64,000 bases of DNA from Rhodospirillales bacterium URHD0017 (GTDB lineage Bacteria; Pseudomonadota; Alphaproteobacteria; Reyranellales; Reyranellaceae): the NCBI GenBank assembly GCA_900110395.1, contig FODP01000003.1:248001-312000 (forward strand), written 5' to 3'. The stretch's first letter is position 1. Each line of letters opens with the position of its first letter. Below are positions 1 to 13,091 of this stretch, one piece after another. The position numbers and the translations under genes were made by a program. Under the pieces are notes generated by a model. The model searched no databases. It saw only the letters and a program-made list of their open reading frames with translations, and was not told the DNA's origin.

Positions 1-2676
<2,676 letters not shown>

Positions 2677-2959
2677 CCCCTCAACTCAAATCCGCTGGAC
2701 CAGACCCGCCGGGAGGGTTGGAAGCCGTCGACATATTGATGACGGTAGCGGGCTCGGGCGGCCCTCTACACCACCGGTCCGATGCATCGGCTGTTCCGTG
2801 ACGCGCATGCCTGCAATGCACGTGATGTTCTCGCGAGATCCAGGGCGCCATCTTCGGCCAGCACGCGCTGGCATCGCCGGGGCCGCCGCCGCTGCTCTGG
2901 CCGCCACCTTGATCCGTGCCGGGCATTTTTTCGAGAGGGGGCCTGCATGGAGCAAGCAC

Positions 2960-3430
2960 ATGACCGTGAAGCTCAACCACACCATCGTCATGGCCCACGA
3001 CCATGAGAAATCGGCGCTGTTCCTGACCGAGCTCTTGGGACTCGACGCGCCGATCCGCCTCGGTCCGTTTGCGGCGGTGACCGTGGGCGATGCGCTCACC
3101 CTGGATTTCATGAAGACAGAGGGCGACGTCACCTCCCAGCACTAGGCGTTCCTGGTGAGCGAAGTCGAGTTCGACCAGATCTTCGCGCGCATCAAGGCGC
3201 GCAACCTGCCGTACTGGGCGGACCCCGGTCAGTCGCAGCGCAACGAGATCAACCGGTGGGACGATGGCCGCGGCGTCTACTTCGAGGATCCCAACGGGCA
3301 TCTACTTGAAATCTTGACGCGCTGCTACGGCAGCGCCGGCACCTCGACCGACTATCCGCATCCGCTCGTGGCCGAGAAAGTGGAACGCCAGGATATTTCT
3401 GATCAGCCGGTCGCCCGCGCCGCGCGGTAG
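2960..3430 (+). pseudogene. VOC/glyoxalase-family gene interrupted by an in-frame TAG
   Basis: Read through, this is a 156-residue VOC (glyoxalase/bleomycin resistance/dioxygenase) protein. It begins MTVKLNHTIVMA and ends in a typical GHLLEILTRCYG strand. The frame is broken at codon 62 (3143-3145), where TAG stands in the family-typical stretch QH-Y-AFLVSE; TAC to TAG is one base. The next codons continue in the same frame without a shift. The three expected metal ligands are visible: His in the first strand, His just before the stop, and Glu in the last strand. The ATG at 2960 was chosen because it begins the domain; the frame is also open upstream to 2798. The 3' end overlaps the convergent GFA gene by 28 bases. 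Confidence 0.8.
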
Positions 3431-3867
3431 GCCGCCATCAGGCCTTGGTATTCCTCCATGGCCGGGAAGCGCTCGTAGCTGCGCTCGGCGCCGGTCGTGG
3501 CCCATGGCAGCTTCTCGGCCGTCTGCGTCTCCAGCCAGGGTGCGAACCAGGACGGATCGTCGAGCAGCGTGGCGCGGACGTTGACGAAACCCATGGCGGT
3601 GCGCGGCCGGGTGAACACCCAGCTTTTGCACCAGTCGCAGTGATGATGATCGGCGACATCGCCGTGCATGCCGCCGATGACGGGCTTGCCGGCGACCACC
3701 GCGAAACCGCCTTCCGGCATGACCGGGGTCGTCGAGAAGGCGCTGGCCGTCATGCGCTGGCAGCCGCGGCAGTGGCAGGCCGCCTCCAGCCATGGCGGCC
3801 CGCTCAGCCGGAAACGCACGCGGCCGCAGCGGCAGCCGCCTTCGACCGGCAGTTTGGGCATCGTCAT
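3403..3867 (-). CDS. GFA/CENP-V family zinc-binding protein
   Basis: This is a 154-residue protein of the GFA family (glutathione-dependent formaldehyde-activating enzyme-like, Mss4/CENP-V fold). The zinc ligands are clear: C12-x-C14, the CHCRGC motif at residues 31-36 and CDWC at 77-80. These match the structural and catalytic zinc sites of the family. The start is set by a strong ribosome-binding site (GGAGGGGAGA) just upstream; a longer open frame exists but lacks this. Most family members have no proven reaction, so glutathione-formaldehyde activity should not be assumed. It is transcribed alone, convergent with the VOC pseudogene and divergent from the binding protein at 3937. Confidence 0.88.
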   Translation of the reverse strand: MTMPKLPVEGGCRCGRVRFRLSGPPWLEAACHCRGCQRMTASAFSTTPVMPEGGFAVVAGKPVIGGMHGDVADHHHCDWCKSWVFTRPRTAMGFVNVRATLLDDPSWFAPWLETQTAEKLPWATTGAERSYERFPAMEEYQGLMAAYRAARATG

Positions 3868-3936
3868 CGGTTGTCTCCCCTCCATCCGGCGGGCTAGGAT
3901 CAGGCCAATAAACACACGTCTTGGGAGGACGTTCCA

Positions 3937-5193
3937 ATGCGCATCAAGCGTCGCACTTTCAACTCGCTCGCCGTCGCGGGCGCGGCCACCGGCCTTGCCG
4001 GCACGGCCAACGCACAAGCCAAGCCGCTCACTATCGGCTTCGGCATGGCGCTGACCGGCGGCCTTGCGCCCAACGGCAAGGCGGCGCTGCTCGCCATGCA
4101 GATCGCCGAGGAAGACATCAATGCCCGTGGCGGCATCCTCGGCCGGCCGGTCAAGCTCGTCTATTACGACGACCAGTCCAATCCCTCGACGGTGCCCGGC
4201 CTCTATACGAAGCTGATGGACGTCGACAAGGTCGACGTCGTGGTGAGCGGCTATGCCACCAACATGATCGCGCCGGCGATGCCGGTGGTGATGCAGAAAG
4301 ATCGCACCTTCTTTGCGCTGCTCGGCCTCGCGGTGAATTCCGAGTTCCATTATCCGCGCTATTTCTCGATCACGCCGACCGGCGGACCGCGGCCCAAGGA
4401 GTCCTTCGCCGAAGGCTTCATGGAAGTGGCGATGGCGCAGAATCCCAAGCCGCAGACGCTTGCCGTGATCGGCGCCGACGCCGAGTTCCCGCGCAACGCC
4501 ATGGAAGGCGTGCGCAGCATCGCCAAGAAGTACAATCTCAAGATCGTCTACGACAAGACCTACCCGCCGACCACCGCCGACTACACGCCGGTGGTGCGCG
4601 CCGTGGCGGCGACCAATCCCGACATCTTCTTCGCCTGCTCCTATCCGCCCGATTCGGTGGGCATCATCCGCGCCAGCAGCGAGATCGGCTTCAAGCCCAA
4701 GATCTACGGCGGCGGCATGGTCGGCCTGCAGGCCACGGCCATCAAGACGCAGCTCGGGCCGCTTTTGAACGGCATCGTGGTCTACGACTTCTGGCTGCCG
4801 TGGGCGGGCTTCGCTTCGGACGAGGGCCGCGCCTTCGTGAAGAAGTACCAGACGAAGAGCCAGGCGGCCGGCGTCGACCTCTTGGGCTACTACCTGCCGC
4901 CGTTCGGCTACGCGCTGATGCAGGTCGTCGAGCAGACGATCAAGGGCGCGGGCGGCACCGACGATGCCAAGATGGCCGAGTTCGCCAAGAAGACCACCTT
5001 CAAGACGGTGGTGGGCGACATCAAGTTCAACAAGGACGGCGAATGGGAGACCGCGCAGGTCATGGCCGTCCAGTTCCAGGGCGTGCAGGGCAACGGCGTC
5101 GAGCAGTTCACCGATCCCAAGACGGAAGTGATCCTGTGGCCGACCCAGTACAAGACCGGCAACATCATCTATCCGTACGATCCGAAGAAATAA
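3937..5193 (+). CDS. Periplasmic binding protein, branched-chain amino acid/amide type
   Basis: This 418-residue type I periplasmic binding protein (Peripla_BP_6, LivK/urea/amide clade) has an N-terminal twin-arginine signal (KRRTFNSLAVAG) and likely cleavage after TANAQA. The mature part begins PLTIGFGMALTGG, as in this clade. The start is supported by TTGGGAGGA upstream. It lies convergent to the livFGMH operon at 5309-8603, which has no binding protein of its own, so it probably feeds that transporter. The ligand cannot be read from sequence; amides, urea or branched amino acids are possible. A perfect 28-bp inverted repeat separates it from livF. Confidence 0.92.
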   Translation: MRIKRRTFNSLAVAGAATGLAGTANAQAKPLTIGFGMALTGGLAPNGKAALLAMQIAEEDINARGGILGRPVKLVYYDDQSNPSTVPGLYTKLMDVDKVDVVVSGYATNMIAPAMPVVMQKDRTFFALLGLAVNSEFHYPRYFSITPTGGPRPKESFAEGFMEVAMAQNPKPQTLAVIGADAEFPRNAMEGVRSIAKKYNLKIVYDKTYPPTTADYTPVVRAVAATNPDIFFACSYPPDSVGIIRASSEIGFKPKIYGGGMVGLQATAIKTQLGPLLNGIVVYDFWLPWAGFASDEGRAFVKKYQTKSQAAGVDLLGYYLPPFGYALMQVVEQTIKGAGGTDDAKMAEFAKKTTFKTVVGDIKFNKDGEWETAQVMAVQFQGVQGNGVEQFTDPKTEVILWPTQYKTGNIIYPYDPKK

Positions 5194-5221
5194 GGGCGAG
5201 AGGCCTCGCCTGAGGCCTTAC

Positions 5222-5285
5222 AAGGTCCCTCGCTGCGCTCGGGATGACAATTCACACTGTCATCCCGAGCGTAGCGAGGGACCTT
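5222..5285. repeat. REP-like palindrome, copy A (probable bidirectional terminator)
   Basis: Two 28-base arms (5222-5249 and 5258-5285) are inverted copies of each other with an 8-base loop and one mismatch. The core is CCCTCGCTGCGCTCGGGAT. A T-rich run (TTTTGTTTT) follows the right arm. Two diverged copies occur at 32752-32822 and 35879-35948. Position between two convergent ends fits a two-way terminator; recurrence fits a dispersed palindromic repeat. Confidence 0.85.
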
Positions 5286-5308
5286 TTGTTTTCTCTCCTC
5301 TTTCGCGA

Positions 5309-6760
<1,452 letters not shown>

Positions 6761-6764
<4 letters not shown>

Positions 6765-7744
6765 CGCTTCCTCTTCTGGAACAGGCCGACGATGCCTTGC
6801 GGTGCCAGGATGACGAAGGCCACCATCAGCACGCCTGCCACCAGCACGTTGACGGCCGACGAGATCGTCACACGCAGATACTCCTGCAGGCCGCCGACCA
6901 GCACCGCGCCGATCACCGGCCCCAGCCAGCTCCCGGTGCCGCCGATCAGCGGCATGGCGATGGCGTTCACCGCGTAGTTCAGGCTGAAGCCCGAGGTCGG
7001 GTCGAGATAGGTCACATAGTAAGGCAGCGGCGCGCCGGCCATGCCCATGAAGCCGCCGCTGAGCGTGGTGGCGATCAGCTTCAGCTTGAGCGTCGGCACG
7101 CCGGAGGCCTCGGCGGCGGCCTCGTCGTCGCGAATTGCGGCGAAGCCGTAACCCAGCGACGAGCGTTCGATGGCGCGGGCCGTCGCCAGCACGATGACGC
7201 ACATGCCGAGCATCAGCAGGAACAGATATTGCACGTACTCGCCGCCGATCAGCGGCGCCACGCGTGGGCGCAGCACATAGGCGCCGCGCGCACCGCCGAC
7301 GAAGTCCCAGTTCGTGATCAGCGTCTGCACCACCACGGCCAGCGCCAGGGTGGCAATGGAGAAGAACACGCCGCGCAGGCGCAACGTCAGATAGCCGGTG
7401 CCGAGACCGACCAGGCCCGCCAGCGCGCCACCGATCAGGATCATCACCGGCAGCGGCATGGCCGGCACGAGCTTGTGCCACAGCACGGTCGAATAGGCGC
7501 CGATGGCGAAGAAGGCGGTGACGCCGAAATTAACGTAGCCGGTGTAGCCGCCCAGGATGTTCCAGGCGGTCCCCAGCACGATGTACTGGACCACCACGTA
7601 GCCCATGAAGAACGCGTAGCTGTTGTTGTACCAGCGGCCGATCGCGAAGATCGCGGCAGCGATTGCGATCAGCGCCAGGATGAACGGCAGCCCGCGCAGG
7701 CCGGGAGCGCCCGCGACGGCGGTCTTATCGGCCAAGGATGCCAC
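6761..7744 (-). CDS. livM: Branched-chain amino acid-type ABC permease LivM
   Basis: This is a 327-residue inner-membrane permease with multiple hydrophobic helices. Family hallmarks are GYTGYVNFGVTAFFAIGAY near residue 70, LRLRGVFFSIATLALA and the C-terminal GGLQEYLR. It forms the translocation path with LivH. It overlaps livH by 20 bases upstream and livG by 4 bases downstream. Length is normal for the family. Confidence 0.93.
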
Positions 7745-8603
7745 TGGGCCGCACCGCCAGAGTGATGAGCAGGATGCCGAAGGCCACCGCCGGCGCCCAC
7801 GACGGGCCGAAGAAGGTGGCGGTGAGGCTTTCGGCGATGCCGAGCGTGAAGGCGGCGATCACCATGCCGGGAAAGCTGCCCAGCCCGCCCAGCACGACGA
7901 TGGCGAAGATGCGGCCGATATACTCGCGGCCAATCGAGGGCTCGACCGGCTGGATGATGATCAGGCAGGCGCCGGCCAGCGACGCCGTGGCGATCGAGAG
8001 CCCGAAGGCGATACGCTTGATCTTGACCGGATCGGCCGCCATCAGGCGCAGCGCGCCCTGGTCCTGGGCCACCGCCTGGACGGCGCGGCCGATGAAGGTA
8101 CGCGACAGGAAGATCTGCAGGCCGACGATCATGACCATCGCCACCAGGAAGGGCACGAGCAGGCGCAACGGCAGGTCGAACAGGCCGAGGCTGATGCTGG
8201 GTCCGATATAGTTTGCCTGGACGGTTCGGTAGTCGACACCGAACGTCAGCACCAGAGCCACTTCGGTGATGAACAACAGGCCGAAGAAGAACGACAGGCC
8301 ACGCAGCGACTGGTCGTCACGCCGCTCGAAGGCGACGTAGTAGACCTGATAGGCCAGCATGCCGAGCAGGTAGAAGGCCGGCAGCGCGATCACCGTCGCC
8401 AGGATCGGATCGATGCCGAAAACCGTATTGCCGATGAAGGCGGCGTAGGAGCCGAGCAGGATGAAGGCCGGATGGGCGATATTGACGATGTCGAGCAGGC
8501 CGAAGGAAATCGCGATGCCGACTGAAACCGCGGCATAGAAGCCGCCGAGCAGCAGCCCGGAGACAATGGCGTTGATCAGCAGGTCAGCGGAGAAGCCGTC
8601 CAT
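7725..8603 (-). CDS. livH: Branched-chain amino acid-type ABC permease LivH
   Basis: This is a 292-residue permease and the first gene of the operon. It begins with a hydrophobic helix (NAIVSGLLLGGFYAAVSVG) and carries the LivH segments NIAHPAFILLGSYAAF and VLGGLGSFPGMVIAAF. The region just upstream of its ATG has no clear ribosome-binding site. However, a 14-codon open frame with a strong AGGGGAGG site ends 10 bases before it, so reinitiation or coupling is possible. I see no clear promoter consensus upstream. Confidence 0.92.
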   Translation of the reverse strand: MDGFSADLLINAIVSGLLLGGFYAAVSVGIAISFGLLDIVNIAHPAFILLGSYAAFIGNTVFGIDPILATVIALPAFYLLGMLAYQVYYVAFERRDDQSLRGLSFFFGLLFITEVALVLTFGVDYRTVQANYIGPSISLGLFDLPLRLLVPFLVAMVMIVGLQIFLSRTFIGRAVQAVAQDQGALRLMAADPVKIKRIAFGLSIATASLAGACLIIIQPVEPSIGREYIGRIFAIVVLGGLGSFPGMVIAAFTLGIAESLTATFFGPSWAPAVAFGILLITLAVRPSGILGR

Positions 8604-8613
8604 GGCCGCCGGA

Positions 8614-8658
8614 TCAATCCGCGTGCGTGGCGACTGTTCCGCAGGCCTGCGCAGACAT
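8614..8658 (-). CDS. Possible 14-codon leader peptide ahead of livH
   Basis: A 14-residue frame (MSAQACGTVATHAD) is preceded by AGGGGAGG with four spacer bases, far better than the site in front of livH. Its stop lies 10 bases upstream of the livH start. It may couple translation to livH or act as a leader. It has no run of regulatory codons, so attenuation is not indicated. It could also be chance. Confidence 0.3.
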   Translation of the reverse strand: MSAQACGTVATHAD

Positions 8659-8847
8659 TGTGCCTCCCCTTATCCGTGGCGATGTTTCCGCCTTCGTGCG
8701 CCGTTCGCGCAGGACGGAGGATGGCGGTCCGGCAGGCTTTTGACAATGGCTTCCAACCGGTCGTTTCCGATCAAAGGACGACGCATCGACTTTATGCCAT
8801 AACTGCCGGATACCTCCCCGCTTTCCAGCCAAGAGATTCTGCCGGCA

Positions 8848-8964
8848 ATGCCATTCGCTCCTCCCGTCGGAGTCGTGATCGCCAGTCACAACAACTGCGC
8901 CTGCGTCCAGAAGGCGATCGAATCGGTGGCTCGTCAGACGGCGATGCGAGGTTTCGCTACGTGA
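8848..8964 (+). pseudogene. Remnant of a family 2 glycosyltransferase N-terminus
   Basis: The 38-residue frame contains VGVVIASHNNCACVQKAI followed by ESVARQT. This is the first strand and helix of a GT-A family 2 glycosyltransferase (usual form VSVVIPxYN...AIESVLxQT). It stops at 8962 and no continuation is found: a double-hairpin repeat begins 28 bases later. A full enzyme would need more than 200 further residues. The simplest reading is a gene truncated by a deletion or by arrival of the repeat. The rest of 8604-8847 is non-coding apart from the possible leader frame of livH. Confidence 0.55.
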
Positions 8965-8992
8965 AGCCGATTCCAATCACTCATCTCATGTT

Positions 8993-9081
8993 CCTCTCCC
9001 CCGATAGGGGGAGAGGCTAGGCGAGCGGGAATCGACGTGCGTAGCCCCCTCACCCAACCTCTCCCTCTGGCGGGGGAGAGG
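8993..9081. repeat. Double-hairpin repeat (CCTCTCCC/GGGAGAGG type)
   Basis: Hairpin 1 is a perfect 10-bp inverted repeat (CCTCTCCCCC at 8993-9002, GGGGGAGAGG at 9007-9016). Hairpin 2 pairs CCTCTCCC at 9058 with GGGAGAGG ending at 9081. The spacer contains CCCCCTCACCCAACCTC, a sequence typical of dispersed intergenic repeats in proteobacteria. The repeat runs into the apparent first codons of the downstream glycosyltransferase gene. Confidence 0.75.
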
Positions 9082-9972
9082 AGCAAGACGGGTAGAAGCG
9101 CCGTCTTCACCGGCGTCGCGCGGGACTGTGCGGCGCATTTGCCGGGCGTGCTCGAGAACCTCAGGCGATTCGCGGCGACGTATCGCGAGGCATCCTTCCT
9201 GTTCGTCATCAGCGACAGCAAGGACGACACACGCACGATCCTGGAGCGCTGGCTGGCTAACGGGCGATCCGGCCGGGTGATCGATCTCGGCGCTCTGGAA
9301 CAGCGGCTGACAAAGCGGACCGAGCGGATCGCCTTCGCCCGCAACACCGGCCTCGATGAGATTGCCCGCGGCAACGACACCGGCCACGACCATCTCGTCG
9401 TCGCCGATCTCGACGATGTCTTGGCCCAGCCCGTCGATGCCGAGGCTTTTGCGCGGGCCGCGGCCTGGCTCGATGCCGATCGCGCACGCGCCGGCGTCAT
9501 GGCCAACGCCATGCCGCGCTACTACGACGTCTGGGCGCTTCGCCACGAACGCTGGTGCCCCGGCGATTGCTGGCATCCGATCTGGGGCCGCCCGACCGAC
9601 GAGACCTTCGAAGCGGCCAAGTTCCGGGAAGTGTTCACGCGGCAGATCGAGATCCCGCCGTCGCTGCCGCCGATCGCCGTTCGCTCGGCCTTCGGCGGGC
9701 TCGGCATCTATCACCTGCGCGCCGCGCTCTCAGCGCGCTACCACGGCGTCGACGCCAAGGGCCGCGAGACCTCCGAGCACGTCGCATTCAACGCGGCGAT
9801 CGCTGCGGCCGGAGGCCGGCTTCACATCTTCCCCGCGCTGCAGGTGCACGCGCCGCGCCAGCATCTCTACCAGCCGTCGGAATTCAAATGGCGCTGGCGC
9901 ATGACCATGATGGCACGGCGCGCGGCCGAGATCGCGCGGCCGTCGTGGCGCCGGATGCTCGCCCCGACATGA
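9037..9972 (+). CDS. Glycosyltransferase, CAP59/mannosyltransferase-like; start lies in a repeat
   Basis: This 311-residue protein resembles CAP59-type mannosyltransferases. From about residue 24 it reads AVFTGVARDCAAHLPGVLEN, then SDSKDDTRTILERW, an FARNTGLDE motif, a nucleotide-sugar/metal motif VADLDDVL, and a C-terminal HAPRQHLYQPSE. The only start in frame before the domain is a GTG at 9037. Its first 15 codons or so are the repeat sequence (Pro/Leu-rich), so the native N-terminus has probably been replaced. It overlaps the next gene by an ATGA. A role in capsule or surface glycan synthesis is likely by family; acceptor and sugar are unknown. Confidence 0.72.
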   Translation: MRSPLTQPLPLAGERSKTGRSAVFTGVARDCAAHLPGVLENLRRFAATYREASFLFVISDSKDDTRTILERWLANGRSGRVIDLGALEQRLTKRTERIAFARNTGLDEIARGNDTGHDHLVVADLDDVLAQPVDAEAFARAAAWLDADRARAGVMANAMPRYYDVWALRHERWCPGDCWHPIWGRPTDETFEAAKFREVFTRQIEIPPSLPPIAVRSAFGGLGIYHLRAALSARYHGVDAKGRETSEHVAFNAAIAAAGGRLHIFPALQVHAPRQHLYQPSEFKWRWRMTMMARRAAEIARPSWRRMLAPT

Positions 9973-11207
9973 AGGCGCTGATCATCGATCCCGCGGTGCA
10001 CGCGCTGGGCGGCCACCACTTCACCGCCGTGCAGCGCCTGCAGGACGAGCTTGCGCGACGGGGCGTGGACGCGCCGTGCCTGGGCTCGGCCTACGCCGAT
10101 CGCCGCGTCGTCGAGCAGCTCAGCTGCACACCGACATTCACCCGGTCGGTTTACGGACGATCCTATGCAACGTCCGGCGATTTCTCCGACAGCGTCGAGG
10201 AGACCCGCCGGCAGTTGGCAGAGGCGATGCGTCGATCGGGCATGCCCGATCTCATCATTCTGCCGTGCTGCGATCAGGTGTCGGCGATGGCGCTGGCACG
10301 ACAGCTGAAGCGCTCCTGGTCACGGCCGCGGCCACGCATCCTGCTGTGGCTGCTCTACGGACCGCATCACCTCAAGACACCGGACGCCGCGTCAGCCGAG
10401 CTGATCGGCGAAGCGCGCGCCGCCTTCGCCGAGCTCGCCGCCAACGCAGCCGGCGTGGAGGCCTATTGCGAGACACCGGCGATGGCCGACTTCTGTCGCG
10501 ATCTCGTGCCGTTCGAGATCGGCGTCGTGCCGGGCCCGGGACTGCCCGCCCGCGCCCGCGCTATCCGGGCGGCAGGCGGGCCGCCGGTCGTCTCCTGCAT
10601 CGGCTTCGCCAATCGGGCCAAGGGCTATCGCCTGCTGGCGCAGGCCCTGCCGCATGTCCTCGACCGTCATCGCGACGTTCGGTTCATGATCCACGGCATC
10701 GTCAAGGGATCCGATGCCGAGGCCGACCAGCCGCTGTTCGATCGCCTGACCCAGCTCGGCGGGCGGGTCGAGGTTCGCCACGAGGCGCTCACCTCTGACG
10801 AGTATCTGGCCCGATTGGCCGAGACCGACCTGTTGCTGCTGCCTTACGACCCCGACGTGTACCGCCGGCGCGGTTCGGGGGTGTTCACGGATGCCCATCA
10901 TGTCGGCATACCCGTCGTCGCCCCGAAGGACTGCGCTTTTGCCCGGCCGGCCTTCGACGACGGATGGGGCGTAGCGATGAAGGACTATGACGGCAAAAGC
11001 CTTGGTATTGCGGTCCTGGAGGCCCTCGAGCGGCTGGCCCCGCTCAGTGCCTGTGCGACCGAGGCCGCCGGCCGGGTGCGGGATGTCCTCGGCCGTATCC
11101 TCAGCGCCTCGGTCGAGGGCCTTGGCGGCCGGCCGGCGGGCCTGGTCGGGCTTTTTCGCCGATTCAGGCCGGGAAACGCCCCGGGATCTACCCCAGGATC
11201 TGCCTAA
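9969..11207 (+). CDS. Group 1 (GT4-like) glycosyltransferase
   Basis: This 412-residue protein begins KALIIDPAVHALGGHHFTAV, a GT-B N-terminal glycine loop. It has a C-terminal domain with PVVSCIGFANRAKGYRLLAQAL and the donor-binding stretch LLLLPYDPDVYRRRGSGVFTDA, where the usual conserved acidic/E-x7-E region is modified. The C-terminal tail is Pro/Gly/Arg-rich. It is translationally coupled to the CAP59-like gene (ATGA overlap), so both probably build the same surface glycan or modify the same secreted product. A type I secretion system starts 108 bases downstream. Confidence 0.78.
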   Translation: MKALIIDPAVHALGGHHFTAVQRLQDELARRGVDAPCLGSAYADRRVVEQLSCTPTFTRSVYGRSYATSGDFSDSVEETRRQLAEAMRRSGMPDLIILPCCDQVSAMALARQLKRSWSRPRPRILLWLLYGPHHLKTPDAASAELIGEARAAFAELAANAAGVEAYCETPAMADFCRDLVPFEIGVVPGPGLPARARAIRAAGGPPVVSCIGFANRAKGYRLLAQALPHVLDRHRDVRFMIHGIVKGSDAEADQPLFDRLTQLGGRVEVRHEALTSDEYLARLAETDLLLLPYDPDVYRRRGSGVFTDAHHVGIPVVAPKDCAFARPAFDDGWGVAMKDYDGKSLGIAVLEALERLAPLSACATEAAGRVRDVLGRILSASVEGLGGRPAGLVGLFRRFRPGNAPGSTPGSA

Positions 11208-11315
11208 GTTCGGCTCGAATCGCCGTGCATTGGAGGCAATTATGGTAAGTTCCAAGCGGTAGCACGGTAGCCACGTTCAACCGTGGATTTTCAAGGACAT
11301 AGGACCCAGCGCTCA

Positions 11316-13091
11316 ATGTTGCCGGCAAGACCTGCCCAGAAGCGAAATTCCGAACTGGCCGCCGCCCTCGGCCGCTGCCGCCATGCCCTGATCGGCATCG
11401 GCGTGTTCACGGCCGCCATCAACCTGCTGCAGCTGACCGGCCCACTGTTCATGCTGGAAGTCTACGACCGGGTCCTGCCCGGCCGCAGCATCCCCACCCT
11501 GGTGGCGATCAGCGCGCTCGCGCTGGTGATGTTCGCCTTCCAGGGCGTGCTCGACGTCCTGCGCAGCCGCGTGCTGGTGCGCATCGCGGCCTCGGTCGAC
11601 GAGACGCTGAGCCACCGCGTCTTCGATCTCGCCACCAAGCTGCCGCTCAAGGCCATCACGCCGCCCTCCTTTCAGCCGGTGCACGATCTCGACCGCATCC
11701 GCTCGTTCATGTCGACGGTCGGACCGGCGGCCTTCTTCGACCTGCCGTGGATGCCGCTCTATCTCGGCATCTGCTTCATCTTCCATCCGCTGATCGGCTG
11801 GGCGGCCACCGTCGGCGGCCTGATCCTGATCGGCATCACCATCGCCACCGAGTTCCTGAGCCGCCGGCCGGCGCGCGAAGCGGCGTCGGTCGCCGAGGGC
11901 CGCCTGGGCCTCGCCGAAGCGAGCCGCCGCAATGCCGAGGTCGTCCAGGCGATGGGCATGTCGGCTCGCCTCAACACCCTGTGGCACGATCACAACCGGC
12001 GCAATCTCGCCGCCCAGCAGCGCGTCGCCGACGTCTCGGGCGGCATGGCGGCACTCTCCAGGATCCTGCGCATGGTGTTGCAGTCGGCCGTGCTCGGCAT
12101 CGGCGCCTGGCTGGTGATCAACCAACAGGCCACCGCCGGCATCATCATTGCGAGCTCGATCCTGACCTCGCGCGCGCTGGCGCCGGTCGAAGTCACCCTC
12201 GCCCATTGGCGCAGCTTCATCTCGGCGCGCCAGAGCTGGCGGCGGCTGAACGGCCTTTTAGGCACGGTCCCGGCCGAGCAATCGCGCATGGACCTGCCGC
12301 GACCCAAGGAGACGCTGACGGTCGAAGCGGTCGGCATCAACCCGCCGGGCACCAACCGCATCGTCGTGCAGGGCGTCGCCTTCCAGCTCAAGGCTGGCCA
12401 GGGGCTGGGCGTGATCGGTCCCAGCGCGTCGGGCAAGTCGTCGCTGGTGCGGGCGATCGTGGGCGTGTGGCCCGCCCTGCAGGGCAAGATCCGCATCGAT
12501 GGCGCCGCCATCGACCAGTGGACGCCCGAGACCCTCGGCCCGCATATCGGCTACCTGCCGCAGGACATGGAGCTGTTCGCCGGCACCGTCGCCGAGAACA
12601 TCGCGCGCTTTGAGCCCGATGCACCGTCGGAAAAGGTGATCGCCGCGGCCAGGGCCGCCAGCGTCCATGAGCTGGTCCTGGGGCTGCCCAACGGCTACGA
12701 GACCCAGGTCGGCGATTCCGGCAATACCCTGTCGGCCGGCCAGCGCCAGCGCATCGGGCTCGCCCGCGCGCTCTACGGCAATCCCTTCCTGGTGGTGCTC
12801 GACGAGCCCAACTCCAACATCGACCGCGAGGGCGACGAGGCGCTGACCAAGGCCATCCTCGGCGTCCGCGCCCGCGGCGGCATCGTCGTCGTCGTCTGTC
12901 ATCGGCCGTCGGCGCTGGCCGGCGTCGACATGGTGCTGGTGATGCTGAACGGCCGCCAGCAGGCGTTCGGCCCCAAGGAGCAGGTCTTGCAGGCGCCGCA
13001 GCAGCAACAGCCGGTAGCAACGCCGGCCGCACGCTTGGTCCAGCCGATGACGGTGCATGCCGGCGGCCGGCCGCAGGAGAAAGCACCGTGA
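11316..13091 (+). CDS. Type I secretion system permease/ATPase (PrtD-type)
   Basis: This ABC exporter of about 591 residues fuses an N-terminal membrane domain (helices from about residue 20; TGPLFMLEVYDRVLPGRS is diagnostic for PrtD-type ATPases) to a C-terminal nucleotide-binding domain. The latter has Walker A GPSASGKSS, YLPQDMELFAG, signature LSAGQRQRIGLARAL, Walker B VVLDEPNSNID and a switch His in VVCHRPS. It drives one-step export with an HlyD adaptor and an outer-membrane TolC. I chose ATG 11316; an in-frame GTG at 11283 is possible. Neither an RTX substrate nor a TolC gene is in the window. Confidence 0.9.
   Translation: MLPARPAQKRNSELAAALGRCRHALIGIGVFTAAINLLQLTGPLFMLEVYDRVLPGRSIPTLVAISALALVMFAFQGVLDVLRSRVLVRIAASVDETLSHRVFDLATKLPLKAITPPSFQPVHDLDRIRSFMSTVGPAAFFDLPWMPLYLGICFIFHPLIGWAATVGGLILIGITIATEFLSRRPAREAASVAEGRLGLAEASRRNAEVVQAMGMSARLNTLWHDHNRRNLAAQQRVADVSGGMAALSRILRMVLQSAVLGIGAWLVINQQATAGIIIASSILTSRALAPVEVTLAHWRSFISARQSWRRLNGLLGTVPAEQSRMDLPRPKETLTVEAVGINPPGTNRIVVQGVAFQLKAGQGLGVIGPSASGKSSLVRAIVGVWPALQGKIRIDGAAIDQWTPETLGPHIGYLPQDMELFAGTVAENIARFEPDAPSEKVIAAARAASVHELVLGLPNGYETQVGDSGNTLSAGQRQRIGLARALYGNPFLVVLDEPNSNIDREGDEALTKAILGVRARGGIVVVVCHRPSALAGVDMVLVMLNGRQQAFGPKEQVLQAPQQQQPVATPAARLVQPMTVHAGGRPQEKAP

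Noticed and set aside
2677..2959. Extension of the VOC gene to 2798, which would add a hydrophobic N-terminus
   Set aside because: The extra residues are low-complexity and the domain begins at the ATG at 2960; a signal peptide is unexpected for this family.
3143..3145. Read-through of TAG as a special amino acid
   Set aside because: The position is a plain Tyr in the family and there is no sign of the needed machinery or context; a point mutation or error is simpler.
8801..8817. ATGCCA-containing sequence upstream of livH as a minus-strand sigma-54 site
   Set aside because: No matching -12 GC pair ten bases away.
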